The notes beneath the pieces were generated by a model that was given only the letters and a program-made list of their open reading frames with translations, was not told the origin of the DNA and searched no databases. A program made the translations under genes and the position numbers. Positions 36,645 through 48,048 of a DNA stretch of 64,000 nt are shown piece after piece. Each line of letters starts with the position of its first letter. Within the stretch, counting starts at the first letter, position 1. Origin of the DNA: Bog-473 sp963843365 (GTDB lineage: Bacteria > Actinomycetota > Acidimicrobiia > Acidimicrobiales > RAAP-2); contig CAWJKG010000003.1 in NCBI GenBank assembly GCA_963843365.1, forward strand, positions 1,176,763 through 1,240,762, in the 5' to 3' direction.

Positions 36645-38540
36645 CTACTGCCCCGGCAGCGACGGCGTGGTGTTGCTGGTCGACTCGGGCTGGCGCACCG
36701 CCCAGAGCTGCGCGAACCACAGCAGGCTGTTGCTGCGCGGCATCGGGTTGACGCCCCCGATCCTCCGGCTCCACACGAGGACGGTCGGTTCCGCGTAGAG
36801 GGGCAACGACACCATGTCGTGCCACAGCATGGTGTCGGCCTGGTTGTAGTAGGTCATGGCCTTGTCCGGGTTGAGTTGCTGCGAGGCCGTGGTCAGTGTG
36901 GAGTCGAAGGCGCTGTTCGAGTAGCCCGTCCAGTTCTGCGAGCCGTTCTTCCCGGGCGGTCCCAGCAGCTGCGTGTACCAGGCGATGCTCTGGCTCATGT
37001 ACGGCGTGAAGTACACCGGGAGCACGGCCAGGTCGGCGAAGCCGGCCGCCAGCACCTCGCCCGTCTGGGTGGCGCCCGCCACCGGGAGCAGAGTCGTGTC
37101 CAACCCGGCCGCCTGCAGCTCGGCCTGGATCGTCGGCGCCGCCGCCGTCGCCCAGGGGTCGCTCGAGTCGTAGACCATGTGCAGCTGGAAGGGCGCGCCG
37201 AAAGACGTGTGGTAGTAGGGATTGCCGGGCGTGCGCGTCAGCCCGTTCGCTTCGATGTAGGTGGTCGCCTGCGAGGGCACCGGCGTCACCGGGAAGTTCA
37301 CGCTGCCGCCGGCACCGATGACCGTGGTCGAGGTCGAGGTGGACGACGGGGGCACCGTCGTCGTCGAGGAGGACGAGGGCGGGTTGTAGTTCGGCTGCCC
37401 CTGCACCGTGAGGTGGCTGTTGCCCGGCATGAGCCCCGGCACCGCCCAGCTCGCATCCTGGGCGACCAGGCCCTGGCGGTCGATGGTCAGGCCGATGGCG
37501 AAGCGCAGGTCGGGCGACAGCTGGGAGTCGGGCGAGCTCGCCATGTCGAGTTGCAGCAGCGTGGAGGAGGTGTCCACCTCGCTCTGGGCGCCCGGCAGGC
37601 CGGTCATCTGGGTGAGGAAGGCGGGGGTGACCGTGGTCGGCGCCGCCACCTGTACGTAGCCCGAGGCCATCCACTGCCCCAGCTGCGCCGTCGACGCTGC
37701 GATGTGGACGGTGATCGACTTCGCATTGGCCGGGGTCCCCCACCACTTGGGGTTCTGCACCAGGGTGATGGCCAGCGGTGTGACCGACCCCAGCATGAAC
37801 GGGCCGCCCGACAGGTCCACCGCCGGGTCGACCGTGGTGCAGGCCGGGTTCCAGCCCACCTTCTCCATGACGTGCGCCGGCAGGAGGTTGGCGAAGAGCA
37901 TCTGCCAGTCGGCGAAGGGCGTCTTGAACTTCACCGTGACCGTGTGCCCACCGTTGGAGCCGGTCACCGACGAGATGTCCCGGTACCCGGCGATGCTGGC
38001 CACGTCCGACCCGGCCGTGTCGGCGCCCGCAGCACTCCCCGCACTCCCGGCACTCCCCGCACTCCCGGCGACACCCGTGTCCGCCCCGGCATCGGCGTCT
38101 GCCGCTTCGCCCCGCTGCTGCTCCCAGGCGTAGCGGAAGTCGGCCGCCGTGATGGGCACGCCGTCCGACCAGACCGCCTTGGGGTTCAGGGTGTAGACGA
38201 CCGTCTCGGGGCTGGTGTCCACCACCTCGGCCGAGCTGGCCAGCTCGGCGTTGGACGTCGGCTGCCCCGAGCTGTTGACCACGTCGGGCACGTAGGGACT
38301 GGGCAACACCGCGGACAGCACGGTCTGCGTGGCGGCGGTGTCACCGCTGGGCGTGTTGGGGTTGCAGCCCGTGGGGCTGGCGGTCATGCCGAACGAGATC
38401 GACCCCCCCGCCACACCGACATAGGTGACCGTCGTGCCGCCACCGCCTGAGCTGCCGCAGGCCGCTGCCAGGAGGGCGAGCAGCGTGCATGTCCCGACCA
38501 GCCAGCGCCAGCGCCGGGGGCGTGGGCCCCGGCCCGTCAC
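36645..38540 (-). CDS. ABC transporter substrate-binding lipoprotein, family 5
   Basis: A 631-residue lipoprotein: a basic N-terminus, a hydrophobic core and the lipobox LLALLAAAC-GSS (Cys at about 27). The body resembles peptide/nickel-type extracellular binding proteins (SBP_bac_5): AVWSDGVPITAADFRYAWEQQR, FAIGLTIDRQGLVAQ, LLAGFADLAVLPVYFTPYM. A Ser-Ala-Gly repeat (coded by 9-bp repeats at 38030-38090) and a Thr/Ser/Pro low-complexity insert (about 37330-37390) interrupt it. No permease or ATPase genes lie nearby, so the partner transporter and ligand are unknown. The start overlaps the secG stop by 4 bases, which ties it to the glycolytic operon transcript. Confidence 0.87.
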   Translation of the reverse strand: MTGRGPRPRRWRWLVGTCTLLALLAAACGSSGGGGTTVTYVGVAGGSISFGMTASPTGCNPNTPSGDTAATQTVLSAVLPSPYVPDVVNSSGQPTSNAELASSAEVVDTSPETVVYTLNPKAVWSDGVPITAADFRYAWEQQRGEAADADAGADTGVAGSAGSAGSAGSAAGADTAGSDVASIAGYRDISSVTGSNGGHTVTVKFKTPFADWQMLFANLLPAHVMEKVGWNPACTTVDPAVDLSGGPFMLGSVTPLAITLVQNPKWWGTPANAKSITVHIAASTAQLGQWMASGYVQVAAPTTVTPAFLTQMTGLPGAQSEVDTSSTLLQLDMASSPDSQLSPDLRFAIGLTIDRQGLVAQDASWAVPGLMPGNSHLTVQGQPNYNPPSSSSTTTVPPSSTSTSTTVIGAGGSVNFPVTPVPSQATTYIEANGLTRTPGNPYYHTSFGAPFQLHMVYDSSDPWATAAAPTIQAELQAAGLDTTLLPVAGATQTGEVLAAGFADLAVLPVYFTPYMSQSIAWYTQLLGPPGKNGSQNWTGYSNSAFDSTLTTASQQLNPDKAMTYYNQADTMLWHDMVSLPLYAEPTVLVWSRRIGGVNPMPRSNSLLWFAQLWAVRQPESTSNTTPSLPGQ

Positions 38541-38785
38541 TGCAGCCGGAGATCCAAGACGACCGTGGTGAGAGCGAAGATGATGGCCACGGTCACGGTG
38601 ATGCGGTCGAGGTTGCGCTCCACCACCGTGGAGCCCTGTGCCGCCGCGCCCACGCTGCCACCGAACATGTCGGAGAGGCCGCCGCCCTTCCCGCTGTGCA
38701 TCAGGATGAGGAAGATCAGCCCGAGCGCCGACAGCACCTCAATGACGATGTAGATCCAGGTGACGGTGTCCAGGGTTGCCAGCAC
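38537..38785 (-). CDS. secG: Preprotein translocase subunit SecG
   Basis: An 82-residue protein with two membrane helices (IYIVIEVLSALGLIFLILMH and ITVTVAIIFALTTVVLDLRL). They are joined by the characteristic SGKGGGLSDMFGGS loop of SecG, a stabilising subunit of the SecYEG export channel. It lies in its usual place downstream of tpiA (58 bases) and overlaps the next gene by 4 bases. Confidence 0.96.
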   Translation of the reverse strand: MLATLDTVTWIYIVIEVLSALGLIFLILMHSGKGGGLSDMFGGSVGAAAQGSTVVERNLDRITVTVAIIFALTTVVLDLRLQ

Positions 38786-38842
38786 GGCGGAGCCTCCAAC
38801 TCGGGTCCCAACGGTCCGAACGCGCCGGTTCGGCTGTCCGGC

Positions 38843-39654
38843 CTAGGAACGGTAGCAGGCGGCGGTGGCCCGAATGATGTCGGTGAAGGCCGCCGCGTCG
38901 AGGCTGGCACCCCCCACCAGCAGGCCGTCCACGTCCGGCTCGGCCATCAGATCGGCTGCGTTCTCGGCCGTCACCGAGCCTCCGTACTGGATCCGCACGG
39001 TCCCCGCGGCCTCGTCCCCGCCCACCTTGGCCACCAGCGACCGGATGAAGACGCAGGCGTCCTCGGCGTCGACGGCCGTGGCGGGCGTCCCGCTGCCGAT
39101 GGCCCAGAGAGGCTCGTAGGCCACCACCAGACCCCCGACCACGTCGGCGGCCAGCCCCGACAGCGCGGCCAGGACCTGCTCCTCGAGCACGCCTTCGGTC
39201 TGGCGCGCCGCGCGCTGCTCCGCCGACTCGCCGACGCAGAGCACGGGCGTCATGCCGTTGCGCAGCACGCCCCGCAGGGTGGCGGCCACGGCGGCGTCGT
39301 CCATGCCGAAGAGCGTGCGCCGCTCCGAGTGTCCGACGATGACGTACGCGGTGCCGAGGCGGGCCAAGAAACGCGGGCTCACCTCACCCGTGCGCGCCCC
39401 GCGTCCTCGTCCGAGCAGTGCTGCGCCCCCAGCGCCAGCGGCAGGTGCTCCTTCTCCACCAGTGTCTGCACGGTGCGCAGGTCGGTGAAGGGGGGGTGGA
39501 CCGAGACGTCGACGCGGGCGACATCCTCGGGCTTCAGGCGCAGGCCGAGATCGCGCACGAGGTGCAGCGCCTCAATGTGGTCGTGGTGCATCTTCCAGTT
39601 CCCGCTCACCAGCGGGCGGCGGTTGCCGGTGCGCACTGCCTTGGCGGCGCTCAC
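38843..39654 (-). CDS. tpiA: Triosephosphate isomerase, broken by a one-base deletion
   Basis: TpiA interconverts dihydroxyacetone phosphate and glyceraldehyde 3-phosphate. The N-terminal part starts at GTG 39654, overlapping the pgk stop, and holds the active-site Asn/Lys in LVSGNWKMH. The rest, in another frame, has IVGHSERR (catalytic His region), VAYEPLWAIGSG (catalytic Glu) and IQYGGSVTAENAADLM, GLLVGGASL. Adding one G in the G-run near 39398 restores a continuous GAQHCSDEDAG-ARTGEVSPRFL, which is the expected family sequence. As tpiA sits in an intact glycolytic operon, a sequencing error is the simplest reading. Length after correction is about 270 residues. Confidence 0.92.
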
Positions 39655-40826
39655 CCGCGCGGTGCGTTGGGGGCCTGGCGCAGCGCGTCGATCCCCGGGA
39701 GGTGGCCCTCCCGTTCGATGAACGACAGGGAGGCGCCGCCGCCGGTGGAGAGGTAGCCCACTTGGTGGTCCAGCCCGAGCTCCTCGAGCGCGCTGGCGCT
39801 GTCGCCGCCGCCGACGACCGAGAAGCCGGGACAGGTGGCCACCGCCTCGGCCACCACCCGGGTGCCGGCGGCGAAGCGGGGGTCCTCGAACGCGCCCAGG
39901 GGCCCGTTCCAGAGCACGGTGCCGGCCCGGCCGACCGCGGCCGCGAAGGCGGCGGCCGAGTCCGGGCCGATGTCGAGCCCCGTCCAGCCGTCGGGCAGGT
40001 CGCCCTCAATGACCTTGACGCTCCCCCGCGGTCCGTGCCCCGCGGCCGGGGGTCCGAAGGTGCCGCCGGGCTCGAGCGCCATGGTGTCGGTCGGCAGCAG
40101 AATGTCCACCCCCGAGTCGAGCAGCGCCCGGCAGTCCTCCAGGTGGGTCTCGTCCAGCAGGGAGCTCCCGATCGACTGCCCCTTGGCGGCGAGGAAGGTG
40201 TAGGCCATCCCGCCTCCGACCACGAGCGTGTCCACCTTGGTGGCCAGGACCTTGAGCACCTCGAGCTTGTCGGCCACCTTGGCCCCGCCCACGACGGCCA
40301 CGAAGGGACGGGCCGGCTGCTCCAGAATGCCGCCCAGGACCTCGACCTCCCGGGCGAAGCGCAGCCCGGCGGCACTGGGCAGAAAATGCGGCGGTCCCAC
40401 GATCGAGGCGTGGGCGCGGTGGGCCGCCCCGAAGGCCTCGTCCACGTAGGCGTCGAAGCCGGCGATCAGGCGCTGCACGAAGGCGGGGTCGTTGGCCTTC
40501 TCCCCCGCGTCGAAGCGCAGGTTCTCGGTCAGCTCCACCCCGGGACACAGCGCCTGCAGCCGCTCGCGCACCGGGTCCATCTCCCAACGCGGGTCCGGTG
40601 CTCCGGCGGGGCGCCCCAGGTGTGAGGCGGCCACCACGTGAGCCCCCTCGTCCTGCAGCCAGCGCAGGGTCGGGAGGGCGGCGGTGATGCGGAAGTCGTC
40701 GGCCACCGTGGCCCGGCCCCGCACGCCGATGTGCAGCGGGACGTTGAAGTCGACCCGTACCAGTACTCGTTTCCCGTCGACGGACGGGAGGTCCCCCAGG
40801 AGCGGGATGCCGCGGAGGGGGTCCAT
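39651..40826 (-). CDS. pgk: Phosphoglycerate kinase
   Basis: A 391-residue PGK, which makes ATP from 1,3-bisphosphoglycerate. ATG 40826 follows the gap stop by 5 bases; the open frame extends further upstream but that part is antisense-free gap sequence. Motifs: GKRVLVRVDFNVPL (substrate Arg/Asp/Asn), VAASHLGRP, VAVVGGAKVADKLEVL, and the nucleotide site VVGGGDSASALEELG followed by YLSTGGGASLSFIE. It overlaps tpiA by 4 bases. The order gap-pgk-tpiA-secG is the standard actinobacterial operon. Confidence 0.97.
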   Translation of the reverse strand: MDPLRGIPLLGDLPSVDGKRVLVRVDFNVPLHIGVRGRATVADDFRITAALPTLRWLQDEGAHVVAASHLGRPAGAPDPRWEMDPVRERLQALCPGVELTENLRFDAGEKANDPAFVQRLIAGFDAYVDEAFGAAHRAHASIVGPPHFLPSAAGLRFAREVEVLGGILEQPARPFVAVVGGAKVADKLEVLKVLATKVDTLVVGGGMAYTFLAAKGQSIGSSLLDETHLEDCRALLDSGVDILLPTDTMALEPGGTFGPPAAGHGPRGSVKVIEGDLPDGWTGLDIGPDSAAAFAAAVGRAGTVLWNGPLGAFEDPRFAAGTRVVAEAVATCPGFSVVGGGDSASALEELGLDHQVGYLSTGGGASLSFIEREGHLPGIDALRQAPNAPRG

Positions 40827-40831
40827 GGAGA

Positions 40832-41848
<1,017 letters not shown>

Positions 41849-41900
41849 CTCGACCTTCCTTTCGGACCGCCCGGCGTGCTGCTGACCGGTCGGTCTCCCG

Positions 41901-42874
<974 letters not shown>

Positions 42875-42878
<4 letters not shown>

Positions 42879-43738
42879 CGGTCGATGTCCCGGTGGAAAA
42901 CGGACACCGGCTCGCCGTGTTCGCTGAGGCGCGCCGCCAGCTCCCGGGCGAGCGTCACCGAGCGGTGCCGGCCCCCGGTGCAGCCCATGGCGATGGTGAG
43001 GTACGACTTCCCTTCGCGGGCGAAGGCCGGGAGGATGCTCGTCAACAGGTCGTCCACCTTCTCCAGGAAGGCCTGCGACTCGGGCTGGCCCAGCACGTAG
43101 TCGCGCACCGGCTGGTCCTCACCGCTGAATGGCCGGAGCTCCTCGACCCAGAACGGGTTGGGGAGGAAGCGGCAGTCGAAGACCACGTCGACGTCGAGCG
43201 GGATGCCGTGCTTGTACCCGAACGAGATGACCGACGTCTGCATGTGCGGCGCTTCGTCGTCGCCGAAGGCTTCGAGGATGCGCGTCCGGAGCTGGTTGGA
43301 GTTCAGCTCGCCGGTGTCGATCAGGAGGTCGGCCCGTTCGCGCACCGTCTCGAGCAGCTTGCGCTCGTCGGCGATCGACTCCTCCACGCCGCGCGCCGCC
43401 AGCGGGTGGCGCCGCCGCGTCCCCTCGTAGCGTCGCACCAGGACGTCGTCGGGCGCATCGAGGAAGACCACGCGCACGCGCTTGCGGGTGGACCGCAGCT
43501 CGTCGAGCACGTCGGGCAGATCGTCGAAGTACTCCGGGCCCGTGTTGCTGCCGCCGCGGCCGATCACGAGGGCCACCCGCTCGATCCCCGAGCCGGGCCG
43601 GTCCACCATCTCGACCATCTTCATGATGAGGCCGGCGGGCAGGTTGTCGATGACGAACCAGCCCACGTCCTCGAGCGCCGCCGCTGCCGTGGAACGGCCG
43701 GCGCCCGACATCCCCGTCACCACCACGAACTCGCTCAT
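42875..43738 (-). CDS. rapZ: RNase adapter protein RapZ (nucleotide-binding)
   Basis: A 287-residue P-loop protein: VVVTGMSGAGRSTAAAALED at the N-terminus, the DR-type middle segment (VVFLDAPDDVLVRRYEGTRRRHPL), and the conserved C-terminal GCTGGRHRSVTLARELA. In E. coli RapZ binds sRNAs and glucosamine-6-phosphate; in actinobacteria its role is open. It is linked to yvcK by overlap and lies 60 bases after uvrC, the normal arrangement. Confidence 0.95.
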
Positions 43739-43798
43739 CCCCCTCCAGAATCGCTCATGGCGGACCCCACCGTGTTCATCATCGATTTGTCGGGCCGT

Positions 43799-45679
43799 TC
43801 ATCGTGCTCCCGGCCTGGTCCGCACCGGATTGTGCAGGGTCTCGTACACGGCGAGTCCCACCTCGTCGGGCAGCCACGACCGGGACAGCAGCTCCTCCAG
43901 CGGGGCCGCCTTGACCGCATTGACCCCGCCCAGCTCCTTGACCAGGCGGGCCTTGCGGGCCGGCCCCAGGCCCGGGATGTCGTCCAGGGCGCTCTTGGTC
44001 ATCCGCTTGCCCCGGCGCTCCCGGTGGAAGGTGATGGCGAAGCGGTGGGCCTCGTCGCGCAGCCGCTGCAAGAGGTAGAGGGCGTCCGACCCCCGGCGCA
44101 GGCGCACCGGGAACGGCGAGCCGGGCCGGTAGACCTCTTCGAATTGCTTGGCCAGCGAGGCCAGCTCCACCTGGTCCTGCAGCCCGAGCTCGCGCACGAC
44201 CCGCTCGGCCACGCCGAGTTGGCCCTTGCCCCCGTCGACGACGATCAGGTTGGGGCGGTAGGCGAAGCGGCGCGGCCGTCCGTCCGCCGGGACCTCGGTC
44301 GGCTGCTTCAGGGCGGTGAGCCGACGCGTCAGCACCTCTTCCATGGCGGCGTAGTCGTCGTTGCCGGCGACGGACTTGACCTTGAAGCGACGGTATTCGG
44401 AGCGCTTGGCGAGGCCGTCCTCGAACACCACCATGGAACCGACGTAGTCGGTGCCCTGCAGGTGACTCATGTCGTAGCACTCGATCCGCAGCGGCGCCTC
44501 GCGCAACGACAGCGCCGTCTGCAGCTCGGTCAGCGCCTTCGAGCGGGCGTTGTGGTCGGCGGCGCGGCGCAGCCGGTGGCGGGCCAGGTCCTCGCTGGCC
44601 GAGCGCGTCACCGTCTCCTGCAGGGCGCGCTTGGCACCGCGCTGGGGCACCGCGATGTCGACCGGCCCGTCGCGGATGGTGCGCAGCCAGCTCTCCAGGA
44701 GCCCACGGTCGGCGGGCATCTCGGGCACCAGGAGCCGGCGCGGCACCTCGGCGCCGTCGGCCCCGTAGACCTGTCCCACCACCTGTGCCATGAACTCGGG
44801 GCCGGAGAGGTCCTCGACCTTCTCGGCCACGAAGCCGCGGTGGCCCACCACGCGGCCCCGGCGGACGCGGAAGATCTGCACCGACGCCTCCAGCGGGTCC
44901 TCGGCCAGGCCGACGACGTCGAAGTCCTCGGCACGGTCCGACACCATCTGCTGGGACTCGGCGGCCTTGTGCACGGCGGTGATGCGGTCGCGCAGACGGG
45001 CGGCGCGCTCGAACTCGAGGTTGTCGCTGGCCTCCAGCATCTCGGCTTCGAGCCGGGCCAGGATCGGCTCGGTGTCGCCCGAGAGGAACTCCATCAGCTC
45101 GCTGACGTAGCCGTCGTAGGCCTCGTGGTCGACGGCGCCGACGCACGGGCCCGAGCAGCGGTCGATGTCGTAGAGGAGGCAGGGCCGGCCCAGTCGTTCG
45201 TGGCGCGTGAACTTCGTGTCGGAGCACGTCCTCACCGGGAAGCTGCGGACGAGGAGGTCGAGCGTGCTTCTGATGGCGCCGGCGTTGCCGTAGGGGCCGA
45301 AGTAGCGCACCCCCTTGCGCTTGCGGCCCCGCACGACGGCCGGACGGGGCCACTCCTCGTTCAGCGTGACGGCGAGCCACGGGTAGCTCTTGTCGTCCTT
45401 GAGGCGGACGTTGTAGCGGGGCAGGTGCGCCTGGATCAGCGAGTGCTCGAGGATCAGAGCGTCGACCTCGCTGTCGACCACCACCCACTCCACGTGGTCG
45501 GCCTGGGCCACCATCTGGGCCGTGCGTGGCATGAGCTTGGCCGAGTCCTGCCAGTAGTTGGGCAGGCGGTGGCGCAGGGACTTGGCCTTGCCCACGTAGA
45601 GGACCCGGCCCTCGGCGTCGTAGAACTGGTAGGAACCCGGGGCGTCCGGGATGGATCCGGTCGGCGGGCGGTACTGCAC
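43799..45679 (-). CDS. uvrC: Excinuclease ABC subunit C
   Basis: A 626-residue UvrC, which makes the dual incisions of nucleotide excision repair. It contains an N-terminal GIY-YIG nuclease domain (GSYQFYDAEGRVLYVGKAKS), a UVR motif (LEFERAARLRDRITAV), the RNase H-like endonuclease domain (LRIECYDMSHLQGTDYVGSM, LIVVDGGKGQLG) and a C-terminal helix-hairpin-helix (LDDIPGLGPARKARLVKEL). GTG 45679 is the likely start. It is the first gene of the minus-strand run to secG. A 228-base divergent spacer separates it from nadA. Confidence 0.97.
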   Translation of the reverse strand: MQYRPPTGSIPDAPGSYQFYDAEGRVLYVGKAKSLRHRLPNYWQDSAKLMPRTAQMVAQADHVEWVVVDSEVDALILEHSLIQAHLPRYNVRLKDDKSYPWLAVTLNEEWPRPAVVRGRKRKGVRYFGPYGNAGAIRSTLDLLVRSFPVRTCSDTKFTRHERLGRPCLLYDIDRCSGPCVGAVDHEAYDGYVSELMEFLSGDTEPILARLEAEMLEASDNLEFERAARLRDRITAVHKAAESQQMVSDRAEDFDVVGLAEDPLEASVQIFRVRRGRVVGHRGFVAEKVEDLSGPEFMAQVVGQVYGADGAEVPRRLLVPEMPADRGLLESWLRTIRDGPVDIAVPQRGAKRALQETVTRSASEDLARHRLRRAADHNARSKALTELQTALSLREAPLRIECYDMSHLQGTDYVGSMVVFEDGLAKRSEYRRFKVKSVAGNDDYAAMEEVLTRRLTALKQPTEVPADGRPRRFAYRPNLIVVDGGKGQLGVAERVVRELGLQDQVELASLAKQFEEVYRPGSPFPVRLRRGSDALYLLQRLRDEAHRFAITFHRERRGKRMTKSALDDIPGLGPARKARLVKELGGVNAVKAAPLEELLSRSWLPDEVGLAVYETLHNPVRTRPGAR

Positions 45680-45907
45680 TGGCTCCAGTTTACGTTCGGG
45701 TTGTCACGGCCCGAGCTGCGTCTTCGCTGGTCCGGGAGGGCGTCGCAGGGCGGGAGCTGCGCCGTCACCGGTGGGGGGCGGTACACTGGCGACGCCGGCC
45801 TGGTTTCCGGCACACAACCTCGCATCGAGGCCGACATACCCGCGGATGGGCGACCAGGCTGTCCCCGCCGGCCACATCGATGCACTCCCGACAAGGGGGC
45901 AGACCAC

Positions 45908-47008
45908 ATGCTCAGGCTTCAGATGCCACTTCCGGAGCGCTACGCGTCCGCGTCGTCCGACGAGTTGGCCTCGATGATCGGTGCGGCCAAGGCCTCTCTG
46001 GGGTCGCGCGTGTTCATTCTCGGGCACCACTACCAGCGCGACGAGATCATGCAGTGGGCCGATGCCCGGGGTGACTCCTTCGGCTTGTCACGACTGGCCG
46101 CCGGCCAGAGTGATGCCGAGTTCATCGTCTTCTGCGGCGTGCACTTCATGGCGGAGTCGGCCGACGTGTTGACCGGCGACCACCAGCAGGTGCTGCTGCC
46201 GGACCTGAACGCCGGCTGCTCCATGGCGGACATGGCCGACATCGACCAGGTCGAAGAGGCGTGGGACGAGCTCGCACGTGTCGTCGATGCGGACCGGCTG
46301 ATCCCGGTGACCTACATGAACTCGGCGGCGTCGCTGAAGGCGTTCGTGGGTCGCCACGGGGGCGCCGTCTGCACGTCCTCCAACGCCCGGGCGGTGCTGA
46401 CCTGGGCGCTCGAGGAGGGGCGGGGCGACCGGGTGCTGTTCTTCCCGGACCAGCATCTCGGGCGGAACACGGGATTCGAATTGGGCTACGCGGCCGATGC
46501 CATGCACGTGTGGAACCCGCGGCAGGTGCTGGGTGGGCTGACCGACCGTGAGGTGAAGGAATCCACGCTGCTGTTGTGGAAGGGGCACTGCTCAGTGCAC
46601 CAGCGCTTCCGACCGGAGCACGTTGCGTCCTTCCGTGCGGAGTATCCGGACGGGATCGTCATGGTCCACCCCGAGTGCGCCCATTCCGTCGTGGAGTTGG
46701 GCGACGTGACGGGTTCGACCGACGCCATCATCCGTGCGGTGGCGGCGGCGCCCGCGGGTTCTGTGATCGGTGTGGCCACCGAGATCCACTTGGTCAACCG
46801 CCTGCACAACGAGTCGCCCGACAAGACCGTGGTCTGCCTCGACCCTCTGGTGTGCCCGTGCTCGACCATGTCGCGGATCGACCCGCAGCACCTGGCCTGG
46901 GTCCTCGAGGGCCTGGTCGAGGGCGAGGTTCGGAACCGCATCGTCGTCGACCCGGAGACTGCGGAGTGGGCCAAGGTGGCGTTGGAGAGGATGCTGGCGA
47001 TCACCTGA
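45908..47008 (+). CDS. nadA: Quinolinate synthase
   Basis: A 366-residue 4Fe-4S enzyme that condenses iminoaspartate with dihydroxyacetone phosphate to quinolinate for NAD synthesis. FILGHHYQRDEIMQWAD, the cluster cysteines in VFCGVHFMAESADVL and LVCPCSTMSRI, and MVHPECAHSVVELGD are visible. ATG 45908 has AGGGGGC upstream. It is not followed by nadB/nadC, which are its frequent partners. A TACACT -10-like sequence lies near 45782, giving a roughly 120-base leader in which I recognise no known riboswitch. Confidence 0.95.
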   Translation: MLRLQMPLPERYASASSDELASMIGAAKASLGSRVFILGHHYQRDEIMQWADARGDSFGLSRLAAGQSDAEFIVFCGVHFMAESADVLTGDHQQVLLPDLNAGCSMADMADIDQVEEAWDELARVVDADRLIPVTYMNSAASLKAFVGRHGGAVCTSSNARAVLTWALEEGRGDRVLFFPDQHLGRNTGFELGYAADAMHVWNPRQVLGGLTDREVKESTLLLWKGHCSVHQRFRPEHVASFRAEYPDGIVMVHPECAHSVVELGDVTGSTDAIIRAVAAAPAGSVIGVATEIHLVNRLHNESPDKTVVCLDPLVCPCSTMSRIDPQHLAWVLEGLVEGEVRNRIVVDPETAEWAKVALERMLAIT

Positions 47009-47074
47009 CCGGGTTGGTCGTCTGGACGGGATTTTGGCCCGGTGCAAATGCGCGCTCCGGTAGGGTCGCCAGGC

Positions 47075-47839
47075 GTGAGTGACTTTCCGGCCCCACCCGT
47101 ACCGGTGAACCATGTGCAGCCGGTGCCGCGCCGGGTCCGGGCGTTTCTCGCCGGTGAACCGGTCTTCGACACCACCAACGCGCTCTATGTGTGGGAGAAC
47201 ACGTCCTATCCGCAGTACTACATCCCGCTGGCCGACGTGCAGGCGGACGCGCTGGTGGACGAGGGACAGGTCACAGAGACGTCACGGGGCGATGCCCGTC
47301 GCTACGCCGTCCGCGTGGGGGCTGTCGTCCGGCCCAGCGCAGCCAGTGTGCTGACCGCCGCCAAGGTCGACGGTCTCGACGACACGGTGCGGTTCTCCTG
47401 GTCGGCCTTCGATGCCTGGTTCGAGGAGGACGAGCGGATCTTCGTCCACCCGCGCAATCCGTACACCCGGGTGGACGCACTCCGGTCGAGCCGCCACCTG
47501 CGGGTGGAGTCGAAGGGCGTGGTCCTGGCCGAGACGTCGTCTCCGGTGTTGTGCTTCGAGACCGGGTTGCCGACTCGTTATTACATCGACCGCACTGATG
47601 TGGACTTCACCCACCTGGTGCCGTCGGATACACAGACCTCGTGCCCCTACAAGGGGACGACGAGCGGCTACTGGTCGGCGAACGTGGAGCTGCGCATCCA
47701 TCCCGACATCGCGTGGACCTATGACTTCCCGACCCGAGAGCTCTTGCCGATTGCCGGCTTGATCGCCTTCTACAACGAGAAGATCGACCTCTACCTCGAC
47801 GGGGCGCTGCTGGAGAGGCCGCACACGCACTTATCTTGA
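47075..47839 (+). CDS. DUF427 domain protein (two copies of the domain)
   Basis: A 254-residue protein from GTG 47075. It has two DUF427 (NTP_transf_9) units: one around ALYVWENTSYPQYYIPLADV, the second with VLAETSSPVLCFETGLPTRYYIDRTDVDF, then CPYKGTTSGYWS and the C-terminal LLPIAGLIAFYNEKIDLYLDG. The domain is widespread in actinobacteria and plant-associated bacteria; no reaction is established to my knowledge. It lies 66 bases after nadA on the same strand. Confidence 0.88.
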   Translation: MSDFPAPPVPVNHVQPVPRRVRAFLAGEPVFDTTNALYVWENTSYPQYYIPLADVQADALVDEGQVTETSRGDARRYAVRVGAVVRPSAASVLTAAKVDGLDDTVRFSWSAFDAWFEEDERIFVHPRNPYTRVDALRSSRHLRVESKGVVLAETSSPVLCFETGLPTRYYIDRTDVDFTHLVPSDTQTSCPYKGTTSGYWSANVELRIHPDIAWTYDFPTRELLPIAGLIAFYNEKIDLYLDGALLERPHTHLS

Positions 47840-47898
47840 GCCTTCGACGGCTCCGAGGCTCAGCACCGCATTACCCCTGCGCCGCCATCCGCGCCCAC

Positions 47899-47918
47899 GG
47901 GGCGCGCCGAAGCGCCCC
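47899..47918. terminator. Putative bidirectional hairpin terminator
   Basis: GGGGCGC (47899-47905) and GCGCCCC (47912-47918) form a 7-bp G/C stem with a 6-base loop, between the convergent DUF427 and HNH genes. A smaller stem (GAGCC/GGCTC) sits near 47840. There is no T-run, as is common in high-GC actinobacteria. The rest of the 47840-48048 spacer holds nothing else recognisable. Confidence 0.45.
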
Positions 47919-48048
47919 GCAGGGTGGGGGTTCGGCTGACCGGGGCGATTCGGCTGCGCCGGGGTGGTTCACCCGGCGGGTGCTGCGAGGGGCGGCGGCG
48001 GGGAGGTCGGGGCGAAGCGTGCTCGTCTCGGACCTGGGGGCCACCCCC

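Noticed and set aside
42893..45907. Upstream extension of the nadA frame for about 1000 codons
   Set aside because: It runs antisense through rapZ and uvrC. Quinolinate synthase homology begins at ATG 45908, which has its own ribosome binding site.
45700..45907. Riboswitch upstream of nadA
   Set aside because: The leader is about 120 bases and GC-rich with some pairing potential, but I could not match it to any known NAD-related riboswitch layout.
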